Shown here in pieces: positions 18,033 to 24,378 of a stretch of DNA of 27,026 nucleotides; positions within the stretch are counted from its first letter, which is position 1, and every line of letters begins with the position of its first letter. Location: IMG/VR virus record IMGVR_UViG_3300032316_000474, positions 1 to 27,026 of that record; one strand, given 5' to 3'. Under the pieces are notes generated by a model. That model was not told the DNA's origin. It did not search any database and was given only the letters and a program-made list of their open reading frames with translations. The stretch comes from a virus. The translations under genes and the position numbers were made by a program.

Positions 18033-18932
18033 GTGATAACAAAACCAAAGAGACCTGTTAATTATCTAAACAACAAAGACATTCTTAAAGAAATCCACGC
18101 GAGCAAGAACTCCTACTGTTACTTTACTGAACCGGAATACAATCGATATGATCTTATCATCGACATGCCCGATTCTCCCATAGAAACCAGTCTAGATTTT
18201 GCAATAAAGCCAGAACAAATCCAAGCAGCTAAACAGACTAGAGCAGTCTGGCTTTCACTACAGGCAGAAGAAAAGATTCTTCCAGAATCAATAAAAACTG
18301 AAGATTTAATCTTCAGAGTCATGACTTGGGACCATATCCCAGTTGCTCAAAAGCAGCCTCGTAAGACTACAAAGAAGAAAACAGCCAAAGACATCATCGT
18401 TTTTGAAGATGACGAGTTGGAAGATTTTTCTGATTTAGAAGACAAGACCACGAAGGCCGAAGTTGACGACATGGTTCATGTTAGAGTGAACTTCCCTCCT
18501 TTCCAGCACTTTAAGTTAGACGAAACTAACACATTTAGGTGTGTAGGCAAGTCACATTGGGTTGACGGAATTGAGAATGGGCACTTCTCTAAGGACCACG
18601 GAAACATCACTAACAAACTAGCTCGTATGTACATGATGCTTTGCGAAAAATATGCAATGAGGTTCAACTGGCGCGGCTACACATATAATGATGAGATGCG
18701 TAACTCTGCTATTCTACAGTTGACCTATGTTGGCCTTCGATTCAACGAGGCAAAGTCTTCTAATCCGTTCGCATACTATACAGCAGCTATCACTAATAGC
18801 TTCTGTCGAGTACTAAACTCAGAAAAGCGAACCCAAAACATCCGCGATGACATTCTTGAAATGAACGGGCTTAACCCTTCGTTTACAAGACAAATGCGTG
18901 AGGTAAAACCTAAACAAGTTAAGGTTACCTAA
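18033..18932 (+). CDS. 55: Late transcription sigma factor gp55-like
   Basis: A 299-aa homologue of T4 gp55, the divergent sigma factor that directs host RNA polymerase to late promoters. The N-terminus has NYLNNKDILKEI (residues 10-21). The region 2-like core is in the C-terminal third: LARMYMMLCEKYAMRFNWRGYTY (about 196-218), YNDEMRNSAILQL, then SSNPFAYYTAAITNSFCRVLN (242-262) and NGLNPSFTRQ. Between them lie about 170 residues not in T4 gp55 (185 aa), with a basic run (KQPRKTTKKKTAK, 107-119) followed by an acidic one (FEDDELEDFSDLED, 124-137). The C-terminus ends basic and lacks the hydrophobic/acidic sliding-clamp tail of T4 gp55. The start is a GTG at 18033, 7 nt after AAGGA; the ATG two bases earlier is followed at once by TGA. 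Its likely targets are the GATAAATA/TATAAATA boxes in this window. Confidence 0.88.
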   Translation: MITKPKRPVNYLNNKDILKEIHASKNSYCYFTEPEYNRYDLIIDMPDSPIETSLDFAIKPEQIQAAKQTRAVWLSLQAEEKILPESIKTEDLIFRVMTWDHIPVAQKQPRKTTKKKTAKDIIVFEDDELEDFSDLEDKTTKAEVDDMVHVRVNFPPFQHFKLDETNTFRCVGKSHWVDGIENGHFSKDHGNITNKLARMYMMLCEKYAMRFNWRGYTYNDEMRNSAILQLTYVGLRFNEAKSSNPFAYYTAAITNSFCRVLNSEKRTQNIRDDILEMNGLNPSFTRQMREVKPKQVKVT

Positions 18933-18936
18933 CTGA

Positions 18937-18965
18937 TTGCGATTTGCAACTAAGGATAATATAAT
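18937..18965 (+). promoter_or_regulatory. Sigma70-type promoter directly before gp47
   Basis: TTGCGA at 18937-18942 and a perfect TATAAT at 18960-18965 are 17 bp apart in the 39-nt gap between gp55 and gp47. Transcription would begin about 18972, the A of the gp47 ATG, so the product would be nearly leaderless. The only Shine-Dalgarno-like AAGGA (18952-18956) lies 15 nt from the ATG and upstream of that start, and would serve only read-through message. Confidence 0.4.
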
Positions 18966-18971
18966 ATAAAC

Positions 18972-19988
18972 ATGGCACAACTATTCAAGAAGGCAGCAGT
19001 CTTCACGGACATTCATTTTGGGTTAAAGAGTAATAGCATACAACACAATACTGATTGTATTGAGTTTGTAGACTGGTTCATCACTAAAGCTAAGGCTGAG
19101 GGATGTGAGACATGTTTGTTCTTAGGTGACTACAATCATCATAGATCAAGTATAAACATGCATACCCTTCAGTTCGGCCTTCGTGCGTTGGAAAAACTGA
19201 ACGACGCATTTGAACGAGTATATTTTATTCCCGGTAACCACGATCTATATTATCGTGATCGCAGAGACATTCACTCAGTAGAATGGGCAAATCATCTACC
19301 TAATGTTACCATCGTCAATGATTGGTTTCAGCAAGACGATGTAGTCATTGCTCCTTGGTTAGTCGGTGACGATTATAAGAAGCTACCCAACATGAAGGGC
19401 AAGTACTTGTTTGCCCATCTAGAACTGCCGCATTTTTATATGAATGCGATGATACAGATGCCCGATCACGGAGAGATCAACTCAGAATACGTTTCAGGAT
19501 TCGAGTGGGTCTTCTCTGGTCACTTTCACAAGCGTCAATGCCGCAAGAACATCTGGTATATCGGTAACGCTTTCCCTCATAACTATGCAGATGCAGGCGA
19601 CGATGCCAGAGGCATGATGATTCTAGACTGGGGGTGTGAACCTGAATTTCATGCATGGCCGAATCAACCTATCTTTCGGGTCTACAAACTAAGTGCTATC
19701 TTAGATAACCCAGAAGGTCTTCTTCTTCCTAAGTCTAGTGTCAGAGTACATCTTGACATTGATATTTCATATGAAGAAGCTAATTTTATTCGTGAAACAC
19801 TAATCCCACAATATGGACTAAGAGAAATGTCTTTGATTCCTATCAAGAACACAGAGTTCGCACAGGATCTTGCTCCCGGCGAGGTGAACTTTGAAAGCGT
19901 AGACCAAATCGTCATCGATCAGATCACCAAGATCGAAAGCGATTTCTACGATCCTAAGCTATTACTAGAGATTTACCGTAACCTATGA
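18972..19988 (+). CDS. 47: Recombination endonuclease subunit gp47-like (SbcD/Mre11 type)
   Basis: A 338-aa metallophosphoesterase nuclease, the phage counterpart of Mre11/SbcD. With gp46 it resects double-strand ends for recombination-dependent replication and helps degrade host DNA. All phosphodiesterase motifs are visible: DIH at 13-15, GDYNHH at 52-57, GNHD at 88-91, the His in FAHLE at about 149, and GHFH at 183-186. These supply the two-metal-ion ligands. Length matches T4 gp47 (339 aa). The stop overlaps the gp46 start by 4 nt (ATGA at 19985-19988), so the two subunits are translationally coupled. The ATG at 18972 is the first codon giving the full N-terminal strand before the DxH motif. 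Confidence 0.93.
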   Translation: MAQLFKKAAVFTDIHFGLKSNSIQHNTDCIEFVDWFITKAKAEGCETCLFLGDYNHHRSSINMHTLQFGLRALEKLNDAFERVYFIPGNHDLYYRDRRDIHSVEWANHLPNVTIVNDWFQQDDVVIAPWLVGDDYKKLPNMKGKYLFAHLELPHFYMNAMIQMPDHGEINSEYVSGFEWVFSGHFHKRQCRKNIWYIGNAFPHNYADAGDDARGMMILDWGCEPEFHAWPNQPIFRVYKLSAILDNPEGLLLPKSSVRVHLDIDISYEEANFIRETLIPQYGLREMSLIPIKNTEFAQDLAPGEVNFESVDQIVIDQITKIESDFYDPKLLLEIYRNL

Positions 19989-22063
19989 GTATCGTCCTCA
20001 AGAATATCACCCTCCGTAACTTCCTGTCAATTGGTGCAGTAACACAAGCTGTCAACTTCGATAGCAAAGAACTTACGCTTATCCTAGGTGAAAACCTAGA
20101 CTTAGGCGGGGACGGTTCTCGCAATGGTACCGGAAAGACTTCGCTCATGCAAGCTCTTTCTTATGCTGCATTTGATGCCCCCATCAATAAGATTCGCAAG
20201 GATAACCTAATCAATCGTACCAACGGTAAGGGTATGATGGTCACGCTAGAGTATTCTTCTAAGGGCGTTGACTATAAGATTGAACGAGGTCGTCGTCCAA
20301 ACACTCTTAGGTTCTATGTCAACGGAGTTGAACAGGCTGATGACAAGGATACTGCTCAAGGAGAGAACAAAGATACACAAAAAGAAATTGAGCGTACCCT
20401 GGGTATGTCACATGATATGTTTAAGCATATCGTTGCATTGAACACCTATACTGAACCGTTTCTTTCATTGGGTGCCGGTGAGCAGCGCAAGATCATTGAG
20501 CAGTTGCTCGGTATTACTTTGCTTTCAGAGAAAGCAGAAACAATCAAAACAAAAATCAAGTCTAACAAAGAAACGATTGAGCAAGAGCAATTCAAGGTTA
20601 AGACTATCCAAGAAGCTAACAAGAGAGTCGAAGAACAGATTGAGAATCTTCGACGCCGTCAGCGTTTATGGAATGCCAAGCACAACGAAGACCTCAACAG
20701 GCTCGTCAGTGATTACGATGAGCTAAGCAAGATTGACATCGTTGCCGAACTTCAAGCTCACAAAGACTTGACTATCTATAACGAAAAGAAGAAAAAGCAA
20801 GAACGTTACGAAGCTATCCTAGCTCGTCAAACTGCTTGGAAGCAGAAACTTGATAGTGACGTTGCATCATTGCAGGCTCAATATAATACTTTAAGTCATA
20901 TTGATATCACTTCCGAACTTCAAGCTCACGTTGATCTTAAGGTATATGAAGCCAACAAGCTAGAGCTTGCAAACACAACCAAAACTGTTGCAGGACTTGA
21001 AGCTTCATTGAAGAAGGATCAAGCACTTGTTGTGAAACTTGAACAAGAAATCAAGACACTTGAAGATAACAAGTGTTACACTTGCGGACAAGATTTCCAT
21101 GATGACAATCACACTCATGTAATTAACAGCAAGCATAAACTTCTCGCTGATGCAGTATGTGATCTTGCCCAAACCCAAAACGATTTAGAAAAAAATAAAA
21201 ATAATATTTTCGTTTTGGGCGAGAAGCCAACAACATACTATAGAACGGAAACAGAAGCAATCAAACATAGTTCCGAACTTGAAAGATTGCAACAGAATAT
21301 TGAAGCAAAGAGAAACGAAGATGATCCTTATGCTGAACAGTTGATCGAGAATTCTTGCCTAATCGTTGGCCCTATGCCTGTGACTCATTATGACACCGAA
21401 GCAGAAGCAATCGAACATCGTAGTGTTGTATCAAGCTTGTTAAAGCAGATCGAGAAGAAGGCAGAAGATGTTGATCCATATGTTGATCAAATCAGCGAGA
21501 TGGAAGCCAATGCCCTACAGGCAATTGACTTTGAAATCGTTAATGAACTGTCAAAGTTAGGTGATCACTTAAAGTTCTTGCTTGACTTGCTCACTAGCAA
21601 GGATAGCTTCGTTCGCAAGAAGATCATTGATCAGAACTTGTCATACCTTAACGCAAGACTGACTCACTATCTTGACAAGATTGGTCTTCCACATACAGTC
21701 GTGTTTATGAATGATCTTTCAGTTGAGATCACCGAGTTAGGTCGTGAACTAGACTTCGACAACTTGTCTCGGGGTGAACGTAATCGTCTCATCCTTGGTC
21801 TGTCGTTTGCATTCAGAGATGTTTGGGAAAATCTATACTTCCCGATCAACACTCTATTCATTGACGAACTCATTGATAGCGGTCTTGATAGCATCGGGGT
21901 TGAGAACGCAATGGCAATTCTAAAAGACATGTCACGTAGACGTAGTAAATCTATATGGCTCGTCAGTCACCGAGAAGAACTTGCAGGACGCGTTCCTAGC
22001 GTTCTCAAGGTGATTAAAGAAAACGGGTTTACTAGTTACAATACTACGACAGATATCACATAA
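19985..22063 (+). CDS. 46: Recombination endonuclease ATPase gp46-like (SbcC/Rad50 type)
   Basis: A 692-aa SMC-like ATPase, partner of gp47. The Walker A is GSRNGTGKT (44-52), the signature motif LSRGE (594-598), Walker B TLFIDE (623-628), the D-loop DSGLD follows, and the H-loop His is 662. The middle is coiled coil with a zinc hook CYTC at 364-367. It is longer than T4 gp46 (560 aa). Two internal duplications account for part of this: residues 247-265 resemble 303-321 (both contain a LS-x-IDI-x-x-ELQAH core), and 410-455 resemble 460-505 (both have TEAIKH/AEAIEH and end DPY-x-x-QI/L). One pair precedes the hook and the other follows it, so they may pair across the antiparallel coil. It is coupled to gp47 by a 4-nt overlap. 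Confidence 0.93.
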   Translation: MSIVLKNITLRNFLSIGAVTQAVNFDSKELTLILGENLDLGGDGSRNGTGKTSLMQALSYAAFDAPINKIRKDNLINRTNGKGMMVTLEYSSKGVDYKIERGRRPNTLRFYVNGVEQADDKDTAQGENKDTQKEIERTLGMSHDMFKHIVALNTYTEPFLSLGAGEQRKIIEQLLGITLLSEKAETIKTKIKSNKETIEQEQFKVKTIQEANKRVEEQIENLRRRQRLWNAKHNEDLNRLVSDYDELSKIDIVAELQAHKDLTIYNEKKKKQERYEAILARQTAWKQKLDSDVASLQAQYNTLSHIDITSELQAHVDLKVYEANKLELANTTKTVAGLEASLKKDQALVVKLEQEIKTLEDNKCYTCGQDFHDDNHTHVINSKHKLLADAVCDLAQTQNDLEKNKNNIFVLGEKPTTYYRTETEAIKHSSELERLQQNIEAKRNEDDPYAEQLIENSCLIVGPMPVTHYDTEAEAIEHRSVVSSLLKQIEKKAEDVDPYVDQISEMEANALQAIDFEIVNELSKLGDHLKFLLDLLTSKDSFVRKKIIDQNLSYLNARLTHYLDKIGLPHTVVFMNDLSVEITELGRELDFDNLSRGERNRLILGLSFAFRDVWENLYFPINTLFIDELIDSGLDSIGVENAMAILKDMSRRRSKSIWLVSHREELAGRVPSVLKVIKENGFTSYNTTTDIT

Positions 22064-22102
22064 GAAATATTACCAGCACTACGAGAAAGCATAAGTTATT
22101 AT

Positions 22103-22666
22103 ATGACATCACCTAGCAAAGCCAAAGGCTCATCATTCGAACGAGAAGTTGCAACCTTCTTGTCAAAGACATACAATGAAAGTTTTATTAGGGCTCCCGG
22201 CTCAGGTGCATACATTGGCGGCAAGAATCAATCTCGCAAGCAATATTTGGATGAAGGTCAGATTCGTAGCTTCAAGGGAGATATCGTCCCGGGAGTTACC
22301 TTCACTAAATTTAACGCAGAATGCAAGTCATATGCAGACTTCCCCTTTCATCTTCTTTTATCCGGAGACTGTAAACAAATCGACAGTTGGCTAGACCAGC
22401 TGATGGCTGTAGCAGAAACCGATGATTGTAATGTGCTATTCATGAAGTTTAATCGTAAAGGCAAGTATGTCGCTGTACAAGCAAAGTGTACTTGGGTTAC
22501 GGACAACTTCATTTACTACAGTTCCTCTAAGTTTGGGGACTGGATCATCATTGAATTTCAGCACTTCTTCAAGCTCAACAAAGACCTTCTTAAAGCTTAC
22601 TCAGGCTCACCTATCGCAAACATTGACACCGCGTCTACAGCTAACCTACTAACACTCAACACCTAA
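22103..22666 (+). CDS. Probable PD-(D/E)xK nuclease
   Basis: A 187-aa protein with the layout of a restriction-endonuclease-fold nuclease such as the Holliday-junction resolvase or RecB-like families. The N-terminus has KGSSFEREVATFLS, with acidic residues E13/E15 in the first helix, then APGSGAYIGG, the metal-binding Asp in GDIVPG (D60), and ECKSY (E73-x-K75), giving the D...E-x-K catalytic signature. Downstream segments are strand/helix mixtures (CNVLFMKFNRKGKYVAVQ). It lies 39 nt after gp46 on the same strand, which suits a role in recombination or branch processing, but the substrate cannot be read from sequence. The ribosome-binding site is weak. The last 45 bp contain a candidate promoter for the following structured RNA. 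Confidence 0.75.
   Translation: MTSPSKAKGSSFEREVATFLSKTYNESFIRAPGSGAYIGGKNQSRKQYLDEGQIRSFKGDIVPGVTFTKFNAECKSYADFPFHLLLSGDCKQIDSWLDQLMAVAETDDCNVLFMKFNRKGKYVAVQAKCTWVTDNFIYYSSSKFGDWIIIEFQHFFKLNKDLLKAYSGSPIANIDTASTANLLTLNT
22623..22652 (+). promoter_or_regulatory. Candidate sigma70 promoter for the structured RNA, inside the nuclease gene
   Basis: A perfect TTGACA lies at 22623-22628, followed 18 bp later by TACTAA at 22647-22652, a poor -10. A start near 22659 would be about 13 nt before the first predicted helix of the RNA. The -35 match is good but the -10 is weak, and chance occurrence within the coding region is possible. Confidence 0.35.
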
Positions 22667-22671
22667 ACAAA

Positions 22672-23190
22672 AACACAGAACCCTACATAGATGTTTGGTC
22701 GGGATTGCTCGACTCTCCTTGAGGACGCATGGAATACTGCGAACGGATTCTGGAGCCGAAGGTGCATTCCTTCAAAATTGCATAGGTGTTTACATCTATG
22801 GAATACCGATAGGGCCCTCGTTAGGTTAAGCGAACCCTAAATGAGTCTGTGTTGTACTCTGTCTTGAGAACACAGAACATGCGTTGCCGAGGAATCGAAA
22901 GATAGCCTCACTACAGTCCCAGTAAACTTTACAGGGCAACCGGTAGCGTCAATCAGCATCAAAAGCTAGGTTGACGGGGAATAGACAGCAAGGGTGACGG
23001 GCCATGGCAATGTCCTAGACCATTGGTAGTGCTAAGTAGCACTACCATGGATTCTGAACCGGCAAATATCATTCAGTAAGTCTATCTTAAACATTACCAT
23101 TAAAGAGAATGAAAAAGAATATACCGAAACGAACGAAGTGAGTAAGGTATAAGTTGTCCGAAGGACAACTCTGAATGATAGCTAGGATAG
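22672..23190 (+). ncRNA. Large structured non-coding RNA of about 520 nt
   Basis: The 564-nt gap from 22667 to 23230 has no convincing protein frame but many perfect complementary arms. Nested 5' domain: 22672-22679 with 22846-22853 (8 bp), 22681-22685 with 22810-22814 (5 bp), 22686-22694 with 22792-22800 (9 bp). Middle: 22883-22887 with 22936-22940 enclosing a GAAA-tetraloop hairpin (22889-22909) and a CCC/GGG hairpin (22918-22936); then 22947-22952 with 22971-22976. A long hairpin spans 23020-23050 (14 pairs, one bulge, perfect 10-bp arms). 3' domain: 23067-23076 with 23171-23180 (10 bp) enclosing 23120-23125 with 23146-23151 and 23152-23159 with 23163-23170 (8 bp, GAA loop). GAAA and GAA loops and a tandem G.A motif at 23129-23143 make sense only on the plus strand. 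Size, complexity and phage setting recall the GOLLD and ROOL classes, but I cannot assign it. Exact ends are estimates. Confidence 0.75.
23020..23050 (+). repeat. Strong hairpin within the structured RNA
   Basis: GGTAGTGCTA (23025-23034) and TAGCACTACC (23037-23046) are exact reverse complements with a 2-nt spacer, and CCAT/ATGG extend the stem across one bulged T. No T-run follows on either strand, so it is not an intrinsic terminator. The 2-nt spacer implies that the top pairs open in RNA. Confidence 0.85.
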
Positions 23191-23195
23191 AAGCC

Positions 23196-23229
23196 AAAAA
23201 AAGAGAGAACTAAATGAATAGTTCCCTCT
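23196..23229 (-). terminator. Intrinsic terminator of the gp26 transcription unit
   Basis: On the minus strand, AGAGGGAACTA and TAGTTCTCTCT (11 paired positions, one mismatch; 23229-23219 and 23212-23202) flank a 6-nt loop and run into seven Ts (23202-23196). The hairpin starts 2 nt after the stop codon of the frameshifted ORF at 23231. It has the classical stem plus T-run form and ends leftward transcription before it enters the structured RNA from the opposite strand. Confidence 0.85.
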
Positions 23230-23230
23230 A

Positions 23231-23461
23231 TTAGAAATATGGAAGTTGTGACTTCTTTGTGACTTCCATGTGTTCTTCTATGATCTTGTTTATTTGCTCT
23301 CGTTCAAACGAAGACATGTTTAATATGTCCTCATAGGAAGCACCACCCCTCATGTGCCATGACATATTTAGGGCACCGCTTCTTATGTTATTGACTTCTT
23401 CCTCATATGACGCAAACAGCTTCTTAATTCTTTCAGAATCGGCATTAAGAAGCGTTACTCG
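23231..23461 (-). CDS. -1-frame extension of gp26, expressed by frameshift (76 codons)
   Basis: This frame is open from the slippery site at 23467-23461 to the TAA at 23233-23231 and encodes 76 residues beginning RVTLLNADSERIKKLFASYE and ending KKSQLPYF. It is protein-like throughout: charged helix, then NMSWHMRGGASYEDIL, then an acidic/basic helix. It has no ATG, GTG or TTG start before the ATG at residue 33 (23365), and that ATG has no ribosome-binding site. In the same frame a TGA sits immediately upstream of the slippery site, so this ORF can be joined to gp26 only within a 12-nt window. Its position matches T4 gene 51, next to gene 26, and the two-product layout matches lambda G/GT tail chaperones. 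I infer it is made only as a 349-aa fusion with gp26. Confidence 0.75.
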   Translation of the reverse strand, partial: RVTLLNADSERIKKLFASYEEEVNNIRSGALNMSWHMRGGASYEDILNMSSFEREQINKIIEEHMEVTKKSQLPYF

Positions 23462-23467
23462 AAAAAA
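23419..23467 (-). promoter_or_regulatory. -1 programmed ribosomal frameshift cassette
   Basis: On the minus strand, T_TTT_TTC (23467-23461) is a canonical X_XXY_YYZ heptamer in the gp26 frame; both Phe codons re-pair fully after a -1 slip. Seven nt later a perfect 10-bp stem begins: GCTTCTTAAT (23453-23444), a 15-nt loop, ATTAAGAAGC (23428-23419). The gp26 stop TAA (23457-23455) lies in the spacer. All three usual parts (heptamer, spacer, stem-loop) are present with standard distances. Confidence 0.8.
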
Positions 23468-24279
23468 TCAGCAGGGTTCAACGTGAATGGCTGTTCATAT
23501 TCGTGGCTGCAACTTGGGCAAGTCACTTGCAATGGCTTAAGCTCAGTTCCACTCTTTAGTTCTGCGTTTCGGTCTCGGATAGCATTGTAGATATTTTTGT
23601 CACAGTTTTTCAAGAAGTCTAAAATGAATTCTGTCTCTTTAACTTCTACAGTGCCGGTTTTGACATGTTCAACAGATGCTGCAACCAACTCCATAGTCAG
23701 TAGTGTCACTCGTTCTACGATTTCATAACCTGCTTTATCTCGTTGATCTAGGTCTGTCTCCGTATCGAGTGATTTGATAAGCTTTTGAAGCTCAAACTGC
23801 TTCAATCCTGCTTCGTTTAATTCCTTGAAGGTTAGTGGTCTAAACTTAATACGGAAATGGTTAATCTCTAGCTCACTCAAGTAGTCACCTGACTTAAGTG
23901 TAGATAGGGTAGAAACTAGATTTACACCGTATGAACTGATTTCTTCACACGACGGGCACATCGAATCGATGTCAAGTGTTTCGCTTCCTGATGCAGCTTT
24001 GATGCCAATAAGAATAGCATCCATGTCGTTACTTGTCACTGCCCATGGGTTTTTAACATTAGGGATGCAACTCTTGATCAATTCAGCAATCGCAGTACCG
24101 TTGAATAACGCATCCGGAGTTCTAATAGTGATTTCATCAATCGCTGTCATGGGGTAAACTGGAAGTTCTCCTGATTCAGGTATGATCAAATCATCAGGAC
24201 TATAACCAACACCTCCGCTGGGGAGTTTAATGTAAACTGATGGTCTTCTGAAATACTGTCTTAGTGGATTGTTGTCCAT
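23455..24279 (-). CDS. 26: Baseplate hub / tail assembly protein gp26-like
   Basis: A 274-aa protein of the T4 baseplate (gp26) family, needed for hub assembly in T4. The N-terminus NPLRQYFRRPSVYIKLPSGG is the family hallmark, followed by YSPDDLIIPESGELPVYPMTAIDE and IRTPDALFNGTAI. Two CPSC pairs, at 108-111 and 254-257, could bind one zinc ion. It is longer than T4 gp26 (208 aa). I chose the ATG at 24279, with AAGGA 6 nt upstream; an in-frame GTG at 24312 lacks a ribosome-binding site and lies just after the expected late start. The TAA at 23457-23455 directly follows a slippery heptamer, so a share of ribosomes probably continues into the downstream -1 frame. Promoter: TATAAATA at 24336-24329. 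The neighbouring tape-measure gene is divergently transcribed. Confidence 0.87.
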   Translation of the reverse strand: MDNNPLRQYFRRPSVYIKLPSGGVGYSPDDLIIPESGELPVYPMTAIDEITIRTPDALFNGTAIAELIKSCIPNVKNPWAVTSNDMDAILIGIKAASGSETLDIDSMCPSCEEISSYGVNLVSTLSTLKSGDYLSELEINHFRIKFRPLTFKELNEAGLKQFELQKLIKSLDTETDLDQRDKAGYEIVERVTLLTMELVAASVEHVKTGTVEVKETEFILDFLKNCDKNIYNAIRDRNAELKSGTELKPLQVTCPSCSHEYEQPFTLNPADFFE

Positions 24280-24328
24280 TTCGGTTCCTTTTGAGCTTGT
24301 CTTTATAAACACTAAATAGTCTATAAAG

Positions 24329-24336
24329 TATTTATA
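24329..24336 (-). promoter_or_regulatory. Late promoter TATAAATA before gp26
   Basis: The minus strand carries the exact T4 late consensus TATAAATA, followed by CT. A start near 24323 would leave a leader of about 44 nt with the AAGGA site of gp26. It is the only perfect T4-type box I found among the promoters of this window; the other three begin with G. Confidence 0.7.
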
Positions 24337-24360
24337 TTTGTGAAAAAAGCATCACAAATA
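24335..24360. repeat. 9-bp inverted repeat between gp26 and the tape-measure gene
   Basis: TATTTGTGA (24335-24343) and TCACAAATA (24352-24360) are exact reverse complements with an 8-nt spacer. The repeat touches the upstream edge of the leftward late box and lies 18 bp before the rightward ATG. It has no terminator T-run. Like the repeat at 17977-17996 it sits in a divergent control region, so an operator or a leader hairpin for the rightward message are both possible. Confidence 0.55.
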
Positions 24361-24378
24361 AAATCGATAGGATAACAC

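Noticed and set aside
23020-23050. Rho-independent terminator at the 23020-23050 hairpin
   Set aside because: The stem is strong but no T-run follows on either strand, and it lies inside the larger RNA fold.
22667-23230. Known RNA classes: tmRNA, RNase P RNA, group I or II intron, tRNA
   Set aside because: I could not find the tmRNA ends or tag, the RNase P core, the group I P7 core, a group II domain V, or a tRNA T-loop (TTCGA) with acceptor; no interrupted gene flanks the region. This is by eye, so a covariance search could overturn it.
23231-23365. Independent small gene starting at the ATG at 23365
   Set aside because: It would drop 32 protein-like codons, has no ribosome-binding site, and does not explain the in-frame slippery heptamer and stem.
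24280-24312. GTG start for gp26 at 24312
   Set aside because: No ribosome-binding site, while the ATG at 24279 has AAGGA at 6 nt and restores the family N-terminus NPLRQYF near the start.
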